Shown here: in pieces, positions 36,606 through 45,626 of the stretch | Position numbering within the stretch: the first letter of the stretch is position 1 | How the letters are laid out: every line of letters starts with the position of its first letter | Assembly (NCBI GenBank): GCA_937139605.1 | Contig: CAKZQG010000004.1 | Location: 7,832-71,831 of the forward strand | Length of the DNA: 64,000 nt | Direction of reading: 5' to 3' | Origin: an uncultured bacterium | Lineage (GTDB): Bacteria; DRYD01 | Position numbers and translations under genes: made by a program | The notes under the pieces: model-generated | Told to the model about the DNA's origin: nothing | The model's database searches: none | What the model saw: the letters and a program-made list of their open reading frames with translations, nothing else

Positions 36606-37604
36606 CTATTGATATTCTTCTGCTTCTTGATCAGTTAAAACCTTAGTTATTTTAACACCTATTTTATTTCCTACCATTCCTAATGTTCCTAAGAATTTAG
36701 TTTTTCCTTCTATTTTTATCATCACAGGATCAGTTAATTTATTATCAAGAGTAATAATATCGCCAGGTTCTATAGTAAGCAAATCTTGAAAAAGTACTTC
36801 AGTTTTACCTAATATTGCAATAACATCAACTTTACTTAAACTTAAATTTTTTTCACTTAATATCTTCTCTTTATCTTTAAGAATTTTATTAAGAATATCA
36901 GGATTAACAGTAGTAGTGATAGTAGCCTTTTGTTCTGGGATTATTTCTCTTAAATAATTAAAAGGGAAAACAATAGTTTTCATAGATTCTAGTGATTCTA
37001 TTCTAATAATAGTATTAATTTTAGCGATATAGGAAGTATAAGGAATAGCTAAAGCGCTAGCAGGCTCAGAAGATATCTTTTCTAATTTAAGATAAGTTTT
37101 TTTATCACTATCATTTAAAGCCCCTAAAATATTATTAAATTCATTTATAAATTCTTCAATAATAAACTGTTGTAATAATTTATTTTCTAATTTAGTTAAT
37201 TCTCTGATATAAGTAGGAGCTTCTCCTTTACTACCTAACAATAAATTTAAAAGAATAAAAGCAATATAAGGATCAATTACTATCAAAGCTTTAGGAGCAG
37301 AAATAATAGTTCCTTCTATATCTATCCTTACTATTATACTAGGATTAGGGAGAAAATCAATAAAATCAGAAAACTGTAAAACATCTAACGAAGATAATTC
37401 CACTATTATTTTCTTTTGGATTACGTCAGACAACTTTATTGAAATCTTCTCAACATAATTCTTAAAAAAATTAATTAAAAATTTTTGCTCATAAGAAGTA
37501 AATTGAGGTTTAGTTAAAGAGAAATCTTTCTTAGAAGTAATAGATTTATCCTCTGGTAATTTTGATCTAGCTATATACTTTTCAAACGGATTACTACTTC
37601 CCAT
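36606..37604 (-). CDS. fliM: Flagellar motor switch protein FliM-like, lacking the usual N-terminal CheY peptide
   Basis: A 332-residue protein. The middle domain (IDPYIAFILLNLLLGSKGEAP, then LTKLENKLLQQFIIEEFI) and the C-terminal SpoA domain (VDVIAILGKTEVLFQDLL, LTIEPGDIITLDNKLTDPVM, GTLGMVGNKIGVKI) match FliM in the switch complex. The first 20 residues, MGSSNPFEKYIARSKLPEDK, do not contain the LSQ-EID-ALL type peptide that binds phosphorylated CheY. The GGxG motif of the middle domain is also altered to LGSKG. The start fits since a stop lies close upstream, but a missed upstream start should be checked. It is the first gene of the flagellar run. Confidence 0.88.
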   Translation of the reverse strand: MGSSNPFEKYIARSKLPEDKSITSKKDFSLTKPQFTSYEQKFLINFFKNYVEKISIKLSDVIQKKIIVELSSLDVLQFSDFIDFLPNPSIIVRIDIEGTIISAPKALIVIDPYIAFILLNLLLGSKGEAPTYIRELTKLENKLLQQFIIEEFINEFNNILGALNDSDKKTYLKLEKISSEPASALAIPYTSYIAKINTIIRIESLESMKTIVFPFNYLREIIPEQKATITTTVNPDILNKILKDKEKILSEKNLSLSKVDVIAILGKTEVLFQDLLTIEPGDIITLDNKLTDPVMIKIEGKTKFLGTLGMVGNKIGVKITKVLTDQEAEEYQ

Positions 37605-37664
37605 ATCTATTCTTTAATTCTATACCAAAATAAACCTACCTTTTAATATAATTTAAATAAAAAT

Positions 37665-39314
37665 CTAAGATTTTCTTTTTTTTAGTAGATTTATAAAAAA
37701 AGTGAATAATTTATTAGGTCTAAAAACGCGAGAATTAAATTCTGGATGAAACTGAACTCCAAAATAAAACGGATGATTAACATACTCCATAATTTCTACC
37801 ACATTAAGCTCTTCATTTATACCACTAACTATAAATCCCTTAGATTCTAATAAATCCAAGTATTCATTATTTATTTCATAACGATGTCTATGCCTTTCAA
37901 CTATTTCATTTTGTTGATATATCTTAAAAGCTAAAGTATTTTCAATTATTTTACATTTATAATTCCCTAACCTCATTGTCCCCCCAACTAATTTAATATA
38001 CTTTTGATCTTCCATTAATTTAACCACATATATATATCTATCATCATCTTTAAGAGTATTATTTTTATCTAATATAAACTCTTGAGAAGTAGCTTCTTTA
38101 ATATTTAACACATTTTGAAAAAATTCTATTACCATTAATTGTAGTCCTAAGCATATTCCTAAAGTAGGAATTCCTTTTTCTCGTAAGTATTTCAATATAT
38201 TAATTTTTCCCTGTATTCCTCTAGTTCCAAACCCCCCAGCTATTATAAAACCATCTATATACTGTAATTCTTTTTTAATAATTCTATTTTCATGTTTAGT
38301 AGAATCTATTAACTTTATATTAATTTTAGCTTTATTTTCAATAGAAGAATGTCTTAAAGCTTCTATTAAGCTTTTATAGGAATCCTTTAAATTAGTATAT
38401 TTTCCAATAATTGCTATATTAATAACATTTGATTGCCTTTCTATTTTCTTTATAATTATATTTAAATCAACCCATTTACTTCTCTCTTTTAAATCATTTT
38501 TTCTTTTATTATTAAATAAGAAATTACTAATATTTTGATTTAAAAGGAGTAATGGTACTTGATAAACATTAGATAAATTAGGGATATTTATAACATATTT
38601 GGGTAATAAATTAGAAAAAAGTGCAATTTTATTTTTAATTTCCTGGGTAATGGGGATATCTGACCTAACTATAACTAAATCTGGTTGAATTCCTGATTCC
38701 TGGAGCTTTTTTATAGAATGTTGGGAAGGTTTAGTTTTAAGTTCTCCAGTATGCTTTAAAAAAGGTACAAAAGTTATATGTATAAATTTCACTTTATTTT
38801 TATATTCTATAGCCATTTGTCTAATAGCTTCTAAAAAAGGTAATCCTTCAATGTCACCGACAGTTCCTCCAACTTCTACTAATATAAAATCAAAACCATC
38901 AGATAACTTTAATATTTTTTCTTTTATTTCATTAGTTAAGTGAGGTACAACTTGAATAGTCTTTCCTAAAAATACTCCTTCCCTTTCTTTTGTTATCAAA
39001 TCCATATATATCTTACCAGCAGTTATATTATTATTTTTACTAAAAAGTATATTAGTAAATCTTTCGTAATGTCCAATATCTAGATCAGTTTCTCCACCAT
39101 CAAAAGTTATAAAAACCTCCCCATGTTCATAAGGGTTCATAGTACCCGCATCCACATTTAAATATGGATCTAATTTTATTATATTAACTTTATAATTAAG
39201 TTCTTCAATTAATGAAGCTAAAGAAGCAGTTATTATTCCTTTACCTAAGGATGATACAACACCACCAGTTATAAATATAAAATTACTTTTAAAATTAGCT
39301 TTAAAATTAGTCAT
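37665..39314 (-). CDS. pyrG: CTP synthase
   Basis: A 549-residue enzyme that aminates UTP to CTP using glutamine. The N-terminal synthase domain has FITGGVVSSLGKGIITASLA and LDPYLNVDAGTMNPYEHGEV. The C-terminal glutaminase domain has GGFGTRGI, GICLGLQLM with the catalytic Cys, and VQFHPEFNSR carrying the His-Glu pair. The length is normal. A short N-terminal stretch, TNFKANFKSN, precedes the core. It lies 60 bases upstream of nothing related; fliM starts beyond its stop on the same strand. Confidence 0.97.
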   Translation of the reverse strand: MTNFKANFKSNFIFITGGVVSSLGKGIITASLASLIEELNYKVNIIKLDPYLNVDAGTMNPYEHGEVFITFDGGETDLDIGHYERFTNILFSKNNNITAGKIYMDLITKEREGVFLGKTIQVVPHLTNEIKEKILKLSDGFDFILVEVGGTVGDIEGLPFLEAIRQMAIEYKNKVKFIHITFVPFLKHTGELKTKPSQHSIKKLQESGIQPDLVIVRSDIPITQEIKNKIALFSNLLPKYVINIPNLSNVYQVPLLLLNQNISNFLFNNKRKNDLKERSKWVDLNIIIKKIERQSNVINIAIIGKYTNLKDSYKSLIEALRHSSIENKAKINIKLIDSTKHENRIIKKELQYIDGFIIAGGFGTRGIQGKINILKYLREKGIPTLGICLGLQLMVIEFFQNVLNIKEATSQEFILDKNNTLKDDDRYIYVVKLMEDQKYIKLVGGTMRLGNYKCKIIENTLAFKIYQQNEIVERHRHRYEINNEYLDLLESKGFIVSGINEELNVVEIMEYVNHPFYFGVQFHPEFNSRVFRPNKLFTFFINLLKKRKS

Positions 39315-39332
39315 AACTAATTTTTATTGATT

Positions 39333-40262
39333 TTAAGATTTAGTTTGAATAATTTTAATTCCACCAATATTTTTATCATTTTTATAAAGTATATATAACT
39401 TATTAACCCATTTAAAAACATTTAAAATAGTGAATTTATTTTTTTCAAAAAACGGAGTTATTTTTTCTAAAATCCTTTCCCTATTTGCAATATAAATTTC
39501 AGTATCTGAAATTAAATAAATTAAATCCTTTTCATCTATATATATTCTATTTATTTTGGAAATATCAATAGAGTAATTATTATAGCTAATGAAATTAGCA
39601 TTACTATCAAAAACTTGGATTCTGTTATTATTTTTATCTAATACATAAATAAACCCTTTAGTATCTATTGCAACGTCTACAGGATTATCAAATTGAGAAG
39701 GTTCTTTCCCCATCTTCCCAAATAACATTAAAAAATTACCATCTAAATCATACTTAACGATCCTATTATTTTTAGTATCAGCGATATAGATATATCCTAA
39801 TTTATCTAGGCCAATTCCTAAAGGGTTTGCAAAGTTAGTTTCATTATTCCCGAATTTCCCTACCTCCCAAATAACCTTTCCATTATTATCCATTTTTGTA
39901 AGCTTTGAAAGATAAGAATCTAATATATAAATAAAATTATTTTTATCTACTTCAATATCACAAGGTTCTCTAAACTGCCCCCTATCATTCCCATATCTAC
40001 CTATTGAATCAATATACTTTATATTAAATTCATCCACGGAATATTTCTTTATTAAGCCTTTTAAATCAGTTACATACGCTGTTTTTAATAAGCTATCATA
40101 AGCAATAGAAGTAGGACTAAGATCATTAAATTCAAAATAAGAAGTTTTAGGTAATTCAATAGGGATTGTGCCTTTAAAAATAACTATATATATATACCCG
40201 CCTCCAATTAAAATTAATAAAAAAATAACTGCTATTAATAGCCAATAAAATCTTGTTATCAT
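39333..40262 (-). CDS. NHL-repeat beta-propeller protein with N-terminal membrane anchor
   Basis: A 309-residue protein with a membrane helix at about residues 7-28 and then repeats of the form GRYGNDRGQFREPCDIEVDK, IYILDSYLSKL, GNNETNFANPLGIGLDKLGY, IYIADTKNNRIVKYD and QFDNPVDVAIDTKGF. These are NHL repeats forming a propeller outside the membrane. NHL proteins bind partners or sugars; the ligand is unknown. It is separated from pyrG by 18 bases. Confidence 0.85.
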   Translation of the reverse strand: MITRFYWLLIAVIFLLILIGGGYIYIVIFKGTIPIELPKTSYFEFNDLSPTSIAYDSLLKTAYVTDLKGLIKKYSVDEFNIKYIDSIGRYGNDRGQFREPCDIEVDKNNFIYILDSYLSKLTKMDNNGKVIWEVGKFGNNETNFANPLGIGLDKLGYIYIADTKNNRIVKYDLDGNFLMLFGKMGKEPSQFDNPVDVAIDTKGFIYVLDKNNNRIQVFDSNANFISYNNYSIDISKINRIYIDEKDLIYLISDTEIYIANRERILEKITPFFEKNKFTILNVFKWVNKLYILYKNDKNIGGIKIIQTKS

Positions 40263-40311
40263 AATAAAATTATTCTACAAAAATTTTATCCTACTTGCTA
40301 TATTATATTTC

Positions 40312-40965
40312 TTAATTTTCCTTAGCTAAAACAAAAGAAACAAATGAGATAAAACTTTCTTTAATTTCTTTATTATCTAGCTTTATGTACTTCATTAATT
40401 TCTGATACTCGTTATTAGTAATAATAGGAGCAATAATAATCCCATTATAAGATAATTTATTAAATAAAAACTCTGGGATTTTTGAAACAGCAGCAGAAAA
40501 TACAACCTTATCCACCTTATCTAATTTTTCTATAAACTCCTTAGCTTTAAAAATATTTAAATTATGAAATTCTATTTTTTTATAAAGTAATTCAAAATCT
40601 GGATAACTTTGTATAAAATTTTTAATATTATTTATCCCTAAACTAAGGATATCTTTATCAACTTCGAAAGTAATAACTTTAAAAGAGAAAAAAGCTAACA
40701 AAAGGGTTTGCCAACCTGAACCTGTACCAATTTCTAAAACAACATCATTAGAATCTAATTGTAATTCATCAATAATATTAGCAATAACGAGTGGTTGGGA
40801 AGTAGTTTGCCCCTTAATAAATGGTAGAGCTTCATTTTCATAAGCTAAATTTTTATACTCTTTTAAAACAAAATATTCTCTTTTTATTAAAGCTATAGCT
40901 TTTAATACTTTCTCACTAATCCCCTCTTTTTTTAATTCTTTTATTAGCTGATCTAAAGTTTTCAT
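40312..40965 (-). CDS. pcm: Protein-L-isoaspartate O-methyltransferase
   Basis: A 217-residue SAM-dependent enzyme that initiates repair of isoaspartyl residues. It has FVLKEYKNLAYENEALPFIK, then KGQTTSQPLVIA, the family's substrate motif, and VVLEIGTGSGWQTLLLAFF, the SAM-binding motif I. Length fits. Its stop is 6 bases above the pdxT stop region and the genes share the strand. SAM would come from metK. Confidence 0.93.
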   Translation of the reverse strand: MKTLDQLIKELKKEGISEKVLKAIALIKREYFVLKEYKNLAYENEALPFIKGQTTSQPLVIANIIDELQLDSNDVVLEIGTGSGWQTLLLAFFSFKVITFEVDKDILSLGINNIKNFIQSYPDFELLYKKIEFHNLNIFKAKEFIEKLDKVDKVVFSAAVSKIPEFLFNKLSYNGIIIAPIITNNEYQKLMKYIKLDNKEIKESFISFVSFVLAKEN

Positions 40966-40971
40966 TAAAAA

Positions 40972-41571
40972 TTAACTCAATTTATGTTTATATTGATTAA
41001 CCATATTAAGAAAGTAAGAATGGACTACAGGATTAGCAGATAATTCGGGATGAAAGGTAGAAACTAAAACATTATCTTCTTGAACTAAAACGGGTAGCTC
41101 TTCAAAGGATGCTAATTCTTTAACTTTAGGGCCAATTTTAGTTATTTCTGGAGCTCTTATAAAAACTGCTCTAATATAGGAATCAAACAAATTAATAACA
41201 GCACTAAAGCTATCCTTTTGTCTTCCATAAGCATTTCTTTTTACTTCTATATCAATTAATCCAAGCGGAGATTGAAAATTAGTACCATCTATAATCCTTT
41301 TAGCTAAAATAATAGCGCCAGCACACGTTCCAAAAATAGGCAACCCGTTTTTTGCTTTTTCCACTAGCTTAGCTCTAAAATCATCATCCATTAATATACT
41401 CATAGTAGTACTTTCCCCACCAGGAACTATTAACCCATCTATATCATCTAACTCATCTTCATACTTTACTAATTTGGTATTAACCTTTAAAGCAGATAAT
41501 ATATGTTGATGTTCTAAAAAATCTCCCTGAAAAGCTAATATTCCTATAGTTAATTGCCTATTAGTATTCAT
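40972..41571 (-). CDS. pdxT: Pyridoxal 5'-phosphate synthase glutaminase subunit
   Basis: The glutaminase that feeds ammonia to PdxS. Starting at the ATG at 41571-41569, which has GGAGG with good spacing, it is 199 residues, the family length; an upstream in-frame ATG at 41637 would add a charged 22-residue stretch. Signatures are IGILAFQGDFLEH, VPGGESTTMSIL, FGTCAGAIIL with the catalytic Cys, and STFHPELS with His-Glu. pdxS normally lies next to it but is not in this window. Confidence 0.92.
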   Translation of the reverse strand: MNTNRQLTIGILAFQGDFLEHQHILSALKVNTKLVKYEDELDDIDGLIVPGGESTTMSILMDDDFRAKLVEKAKNGLPIFGTCAGAIILAKRIIDGTNFQSPLGLIDIEVKRNAYGRQKDSFSAVINLFDSYIRAVFIRAPEITKIGPKVKELASFEELPVLVQEDNVLVSTFHPELSANPVVHSYFLNMVNQYKHKLS

Positions 41572-41703
41572 TTTCTTTTCCTCCATCCTTTTTTTATATA
41601 TATTAGGTACTCTTATTTCACTCATTTTTTCCTCCATAAAGCCAATTAAAAAATAACATTCCTTTTAGATATAATTAAATAAAATCCAATATAAATCCTT
41701 TAA

Positions 41704-42705
41704 TTAGATTTTAATAAATAAAGAAATGATTTTATAAAAGATAAAAGACAAAGTAGCAGAAGCAGGGATAGTAAAGAGCCATGCGGTTAAAATAGTAAAA
41801 GCTAAAGACCATTTAATAGCGTTCAATTTTTTAGCAACTCCAACCCCCATAATAGAAGAGGTAATAACATAAGTAGTGCTAATAGGCATACCAAAATGAG
41901 AGGCTAACATGATAGTAGTAGCTGCAGAAGTTTCAGCACTAAATCCATCTATTGGTCTTAATTTAGTTAATTTCATTCCCATTGTTTTAATAATTCTCCA
42001 ACCTCCTGCCAAAGTTCCTAAAGCAATAGCAACAGCTGCAGATATCTTAACCCACATAGGCACAGTAAATTCACTATAAATATTAGCAGCAACTAAAGCC
42101 ATGGAAATAAGCCCCATAGTTTTTTGAGCATCATTAGCTCCATGACTTAACGCCATAAAAGAAGCTGAAAATAACTGTAAATACCTAAATAATTTATTAA
42201 CTACATAAGCTTTTAGTTTAGAAGCAACCATATAAGAAATAAATAAAAAAAATATCCCCCCAAGTATCCCGAAAATAGGAGCAAAAATAGAAGGAAAAAA
42301 TACTTTATTAATAAAATTATAGAAATTAACTACACTAAAATCATAATGAGCGATAGCACCACCTATAATAGCTCCTATTAAAGCATGACTAGAACTAGTA
42401 GGTAATCCAAAATACCAAGTTATTAAATTCCAGATAATAGCTCCTAAAGTGATAGCTAACATAGTAGTAATATCTAGTAATTTGGGTTCAACCAATCCTT
42501 TACCAACAGTAGTAGCAACTTCAACAGAAATAAGTGCTCCTAATAAATTAAATACTGCAGCTAAAATAACAGCAAACTTCGGAGTTAATACCCTAGTAGA
42601 AACAACAGTAGCTATCGCATTAGCAGCATCATGAAAACCATTAGTATAATCAAAAAATAACGCTAAAATTACTACCAATATCAATAAAACTAATACTATA
42701 TCCAT
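41704..42705 (-). CDS. Pit-family inorganic phosphate transporter
   Basis: A 333-residue membrane protein with about ten hydrophobic helices. The duplicated PHO4 signatures are DYTNGFHDAANAIATVVSTR near the N-terminus and ALSHGANDAQKTMGLISMAL in the second half. It also has GLPTSSSHALIGAIIGGA and GMPISTTYVITSSIMGVG. It imports phosphate, driven by a cation gradient. No PhoU-like pit accessory gene is adjacent. The start is supported by the lack of a longer open frame. Confidence 0.95.
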   Translation of the reverse strand: MDIVLVLLILVVILALFFDYTNGFHDAANAIATVVSTRVLTPKFAVILAAVFNLLGALISVEVATTVGKGLVEPKLLDITTMLAITLGAIIWNLITWYFGLPTSSSHALIGAIIGGAIAHYDFSVVNFYNFINKVFFPSIFAPIFGILGGIFFLFISYMVASKLKAYVVNKLFRYLQLFSASFMALSHGANDAQKTMGLISMALVAANIYSEFTVPMWVKISAAVAIALGTLAGGWRIIKTMGMKLTKLRPIDGFSAETSAATTIMLASHFGMPISTTYVITSSIMGVGVAKKLNAIKWSLAFTILTAWLFTIPASATLSFIFYKIISLFIKI

Positions 42706-42795
42706 ACAATTATCTTTTTCAACCTAAAGCAAAATTAACCTCCCTAAAACAAACTATCTTCAACTTTGTTTTTAGAAAGCAAAAACTTCCAATTA

Positions 42796-43338
42796 TCATA
42801 AGCTTATCTTTAAGGAATTAATCTGGATATTAAGAATTTGTTCTATCTGTTTATTCATATCTAAAATCGTTTCAAAAGATATATCTGTATCTTTATTGAT
42901 ATTAAATAAATTACCATAGCCTAAAAAAACTAAATAATAATTAATAAACTTTAATAAATTATTGTAAATTTTAGTTTCAATTTCTTCATTTTCAAGAAAA
43001 TTTAAAAACCTAACAAACATATTAAAAATTTTAGCTTCAGGAAAATCAAAATCTATTGTCTTATCTATTAACTCAATTAAATACATAGCTATTAATGTTT
43101 TTATATAGTTAGTTCTTATTTTTATAAAATAATTTTCAACTATATAGTTTTGAAGATAAAACTTATTTCTATAAGTTGTAATATTAATATTCAAAAGATT
43201 TAATTTATCTAAATTAATATTTTTGATATTAAATTTATAATAAGTTTCAATTTTTCCTAATTTATCGGTAAATAATTTTAATTTATTTCCGGTTAATATT
43301 TTTTTTCTATCAATAACTATAGCTTTACATTTGTACAT
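42796..43338 (-). CDS. recO: RecO-like DNA repair protein (divergent, short)
   Basis: A 180-residue protein that opens CKAIVIDRKKILTGNKLKLF, followed by TDKLGKIETYYKF, which resembles the RecO OB-fold start (K-A-I-V-L ... E-x-D-x-L-x-x-x-F-T-x-x-x-G-K). The following helical part fits the second RecO domain. Usual RecO is about 240 residues and ends in a zinc-binding part; none is visible here. RecO loads RecA at single-strand gaps. The assignment rests mainly on the N-terminus. Confidence 0.5.
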   Translation of the reverse strand: MYKCKAIVIDRKKILTGNKLKLFTDKLGKIETYYKFNIKNINLDKLNLLNINITTYRNKFYLQNYIVENYFIKIRTNYIKTLIAMYLIELIDKTIDFDFPEAKIFNMFVRFLNFLENEEIETKIYNNLLKFINYYLVFLGYGNLFNINKDTDISFETILDMNKQIEQILNIQINSLKISL

Positions 43339-43376
43339 AAAAATTTAAATAAAAATTTATTATAATTAAATTATAA

Positions 43377-44498
43377 CTAACTACTTAGAAATACGGATTT
43401 AGAGATTATATCAAAAATTCTTTTAGAAGCCAACCCATCACCATAAGGATTTGGTTTATTAGATTTTATTAATTCCTGTTTTTTATTGAAATTTTGTAAT
43501 ACAGTATTTACTATTTTATTTTTATTATTAGAGGCGATAAAAATAAAGCCTTCTTTGATTCCTTCAGGTCTTTCAGTTACATTTCTTACAACAAAAACAG
43601 GGGTTTTAAAAGTAGGTGCTTCTTCCTGAATTCCTCCAGAATCTGTTATTATTAATTTAGCATTTTTTATAAACGCCAACATTGTTAAATAATCAACGGG
43701 CTCTATTAAATAAACTAATTCTTTAAGTTCAGATAACACTTTAAAAGCTACATTTCTAACATTTGGATTATAGTGAACAGGAAATATAATTTTAACATTT
43801 GCTTTAATAGCTATTTCTTTTATAGCTTCCATTATATCGATCATAGGTTGTCCAAAAGATTCTCTTCTATGGACTTCTACTAATATAAACTCATTTTCTT
43901 TTACGTTATATTTAGATAAATCTACATTATTTATTTTATCTTGAATGGAAATCAAAGCATCAACAACAGTATTACCAGTAATAAAGACATTTTGTTTTAT
44001 ACCTTCGTTATATAGGTTTTGAGCGCTTAAAGTTGTAGGTGCAAAGTGATAATCCGCTATATGAGAAATTAGTTTTCTATTGATTTCTTCAGGAAACGGT
44101 TGGTATTTATCAAAAGATCTTAAACCCGCTTCTACATGTGCTATTTTTATATTTTTATTAATATAGAAAGCAGCTAAAGCAACCAAAAAAGCCGTACTTG
44201 TATCCCCTTGAATAAATAAAAATTCAATATCATTATTATTTAAAAAATCCTTTATTTTAGATAAAACGTTAATAGAAATATCAAACAAATCTTGATTAGG
44301 TTGCATTATATCTAAATCTATATCAAATTCAATATTAAAAACTTTGTTAGCCATATATAGGAGTTCTTTATGTTGAGAAGTAGATAGAACTAAAGTTTTA
44401 AAGTGATTATTTTTAAATTGTTTAATAACGGGTGCCATTTTAATTAACTCAGGTCTTGTACCTACTACAAAAACAAAATATTTATCTAAATTATTCAT
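43377..44498 (-). CDS. wecB: UDP-N-acetylglucosamine 2-epimerase (non-hydrolysing)
   Basis: A 373-residue enzyme converting UDP-GlcNAc and UDP-ManNAc for surface glycans. Signatures are VVGTRPELIKMAPVIKQF, IQGDTSTAFLVALAAFY, HVEAGLRSFDKYQPFPEEIN, VLVEVHRRESFG and LIITDSGGIQEEAPTFKTPV. Length is normal. It overlaps the upstream sugar transferase gene by four bases (ATGA), so the two are coupled for cell-surface polysaccharide or glycolipid synthesis. Confidence 0.95.
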   Translation of the reverse strand: MNNLDKYFVFVVGTRPELIKMAPVIKQFKNNHFKTLVLSTSQHKELLYMANKVFNIEFDIDLDIMQPNQDLFDISINVLSKIKDFLNNNDIEFLFIQGDTSTAFLVALAAFYINKNIKIAHVEAGLRSFDKYQPFPEEINRKLISHIADYHFAPTTLSAQNLYNEGIKQNVFITGNTVVDALISIQDKINNVDLSKYNVKENEFILVEVHRRESFGQPMIDIMEAIKEIAIKANVKIIFPVHYNPNVRNVAFKVLSELKELVYLIEPVDYLTMLAFIKNAKLIITDSGGIQEEAPTFKTPVFVVRNVTERPEGIKEGFIFIASNNKNKIVNTVLQNFNKKQELIKSNKPNPYGDGLASKRIFDIISKSVFLSS

Positions 44499-45109
44499 TT
44501 TTCATACACTCCTTCCCCACTAAATACTATAAAAATAGTCTTATATAATATCCACATATCAAGTAATAGATTGTAATTTTTAATATAGATTAAATCGTAA
44601 TTAATTCGTTCTTCCCATTTTATTTTATTTCTTCCATTAATTTGAGCTAACCCTGTTATACCAGGCTTAACTAAATATCTTTGTTTTTGAATATCGTTTA
44701 GTTCTTTATATTGGAAGGGTAAATTAGGTCTAGGGCCAATAAAGCTCATCTCTCCTTTTAAAATATTTATCAACTGCGGAAGCTCATCTAAGGAATACCT
44801 TCTTATAATACTTCCTATCCTTGAAATCCGAGGATCTTTACTATAAGTATAAACATTACTTAAATCTACATTTTTTCTAAAACTCCTAAATTTATACATT
44901 TTAAAAATTTTTCCGTTTAGTCCTACTCTTTCTTGAATAAAAAAAACAGGAAACCCATCTTCTAATATTATTAGCAATGAAATAATAAAAAACACCGGTA
45001 ATAACAAAACAATAAAAATAAAAGCAAAAATCCTATCAAAAAAATATTTTATTAATATTTGAAATTTCTGAAAATTAGTTAATTTTATATACCCTATATT
45101 ATTATCCAT
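44495..45109 (-). CDS. Bacterial sugar transferase (undecaprenyl-phosphate sugar-1-phosphate transferase type)
   Basis: A 204-residue membrane enzyme of the bacterial sugar transferase family (PF02397). It has an N-terminal membrane helix (residues 27-50), then FIQERVGLNGKIFKMYKFRS, SRIGSIIRRYSLDELPQLIN, LKGEMSFIGPRPNLPFQY and VKPGITGLAQINGRNKI, all typical. It transfers a sugar phosphate onto a lipid carrier in surface-polysaccharide assembly. It stops inside the start of wecB. The gene starts close to the divergent tRNA cluster. Confidence 0.95.
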   Translation of the reverse strand: MDNNIGYIKLTNFQKFQILIKYFFDRIFAFIFIVLLLPVFFIISLLIILEDGFPVFFIQERVGLNGKIFKMYKFRSFRKNVDLSNVYTYSKDPRISRIGSIIRRYSLDELPQLINILKGEMSFIGPRPNLPFQYKELNDIQKQRYLVKPGITGLAQINGRNKIKWEERINYDLIYIKNYNLLLDMWILYKTIFIVFSGEGVYEK

Positions 45110-45233
45110 TCTATTTTATTTTTAAAAGAAATCAAAAATAATCCTTTGTATTTCATAGGTAGAAAAATAAGAAATATATTAATAAAAATATAAGGAGGAT
45201 AAAAATAGATTATGTAGAAGTAGAAAATAGAGA

Positions 45234-45308
45234 GCGCCTGTAGCTCAGTAGGATTAGAGCATGGGATTTCTAATCCCAGGGTCGCAGGTTCGAATCCTGC
45301 CAGGCGCG
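45234..45308 (+). tRNA. tRNA-Arg (anticodon TCT)
   Basis: A cloverleaf can be drawn by eye. The acceptor GCGCCTG pairs with CAGGCGC, the D-arm is GCTC/GAGC, the anticodon stem TGGGA/TCCCA surrounds the loop TTTCTAA (anticodon TCT), and the T-arm GCAGG/CCTGC surrounds TTCGAAT. It is 75 bases with discriminator G and no encoded CCA. It reads AGA codons, which are frequent in this AT-rich DNA. Confidence 0.95.
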
Positions 45309-45372
45309 GTTTAATTAAAAAAGCATTAAATATCAAAAATCATTAAAGATAAAAACAGGAGGTAGGAAACAA

Positions 45373-45522
45373 ATGGAAAATAAATGTTGTTGTTGTGAAA
45401 AATGCGAATGCAATTGCTGTAAGGATAGTTGCTGCTCATGTTGTAAAGAAGAAAAGACTCTTTGCTGCTCAGAGTGTAAATGTAGTGAATGCTGTGATAC
45501 TGAAAATTGTGAATGCCGTTAA
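45373..45522 (+). CDS. Cysteine-rich metallothionein-like mini-protein
   Basis: An ORF of 49 residues with 20 cysteines (about 41 percent). It begins MENKCCCCEKCECNCC, contains CCSCC and CSECC, and ends CECR before TAA. AGGAGG lies 10 bases before the ATG. The rest is Lys, Glu, Asp and Ser. Clusters of Cys-Cys and Cys-x-Cys are typical of metal-thiolate proteins. It therefore probably binds Zn, Cu or Cd, although no histidines or known metallothionein family signature are present. It lies between tRNA-Arg and tRNA-Gln, 64 and 33 bases away, so it may be transcribed with them. It is too short for most gene finders and is overlapped by meaningless antisense frames. Confidence 0.85.
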   Translation: MENKCCCCEKCECNCCKDSCCSCCKEEKTLCCSECKCSECCDTENCECR

Positions 45523-45555
45523 TAGGAATTAAATTATAAAAAGGATTAATATAGT

Positions 45556-45626
45556 TGGCGGGTCGTCTAGTGGTAGGACATGGGACTTTGGATCCCATCG
45601 CGAGGGTTCGAATCCTTCCCCGCCAG
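45556..45626 (+). tRNA. tRNA-Gln (anticodon TTG)
   Basis: The acceptor TGGCGGG pairs with CCCGCCA, the anticodon stem TGGGA/TCCCA surrounds CTTTGGA (anticodon TTG), and the T-loop TTCGAAT sits on a clear stem. It is 71 bases with discriminator G and no encoded CCA. It reads CAA codons. Confidence 0.93.

Noticed and set aside
45094-45598. Two minus-strand open frames crossing the tRNA cluster
   Set aside because: They run antisense over two clear tRNA genes and the Cys-rich gene, and their sequences have no family character.
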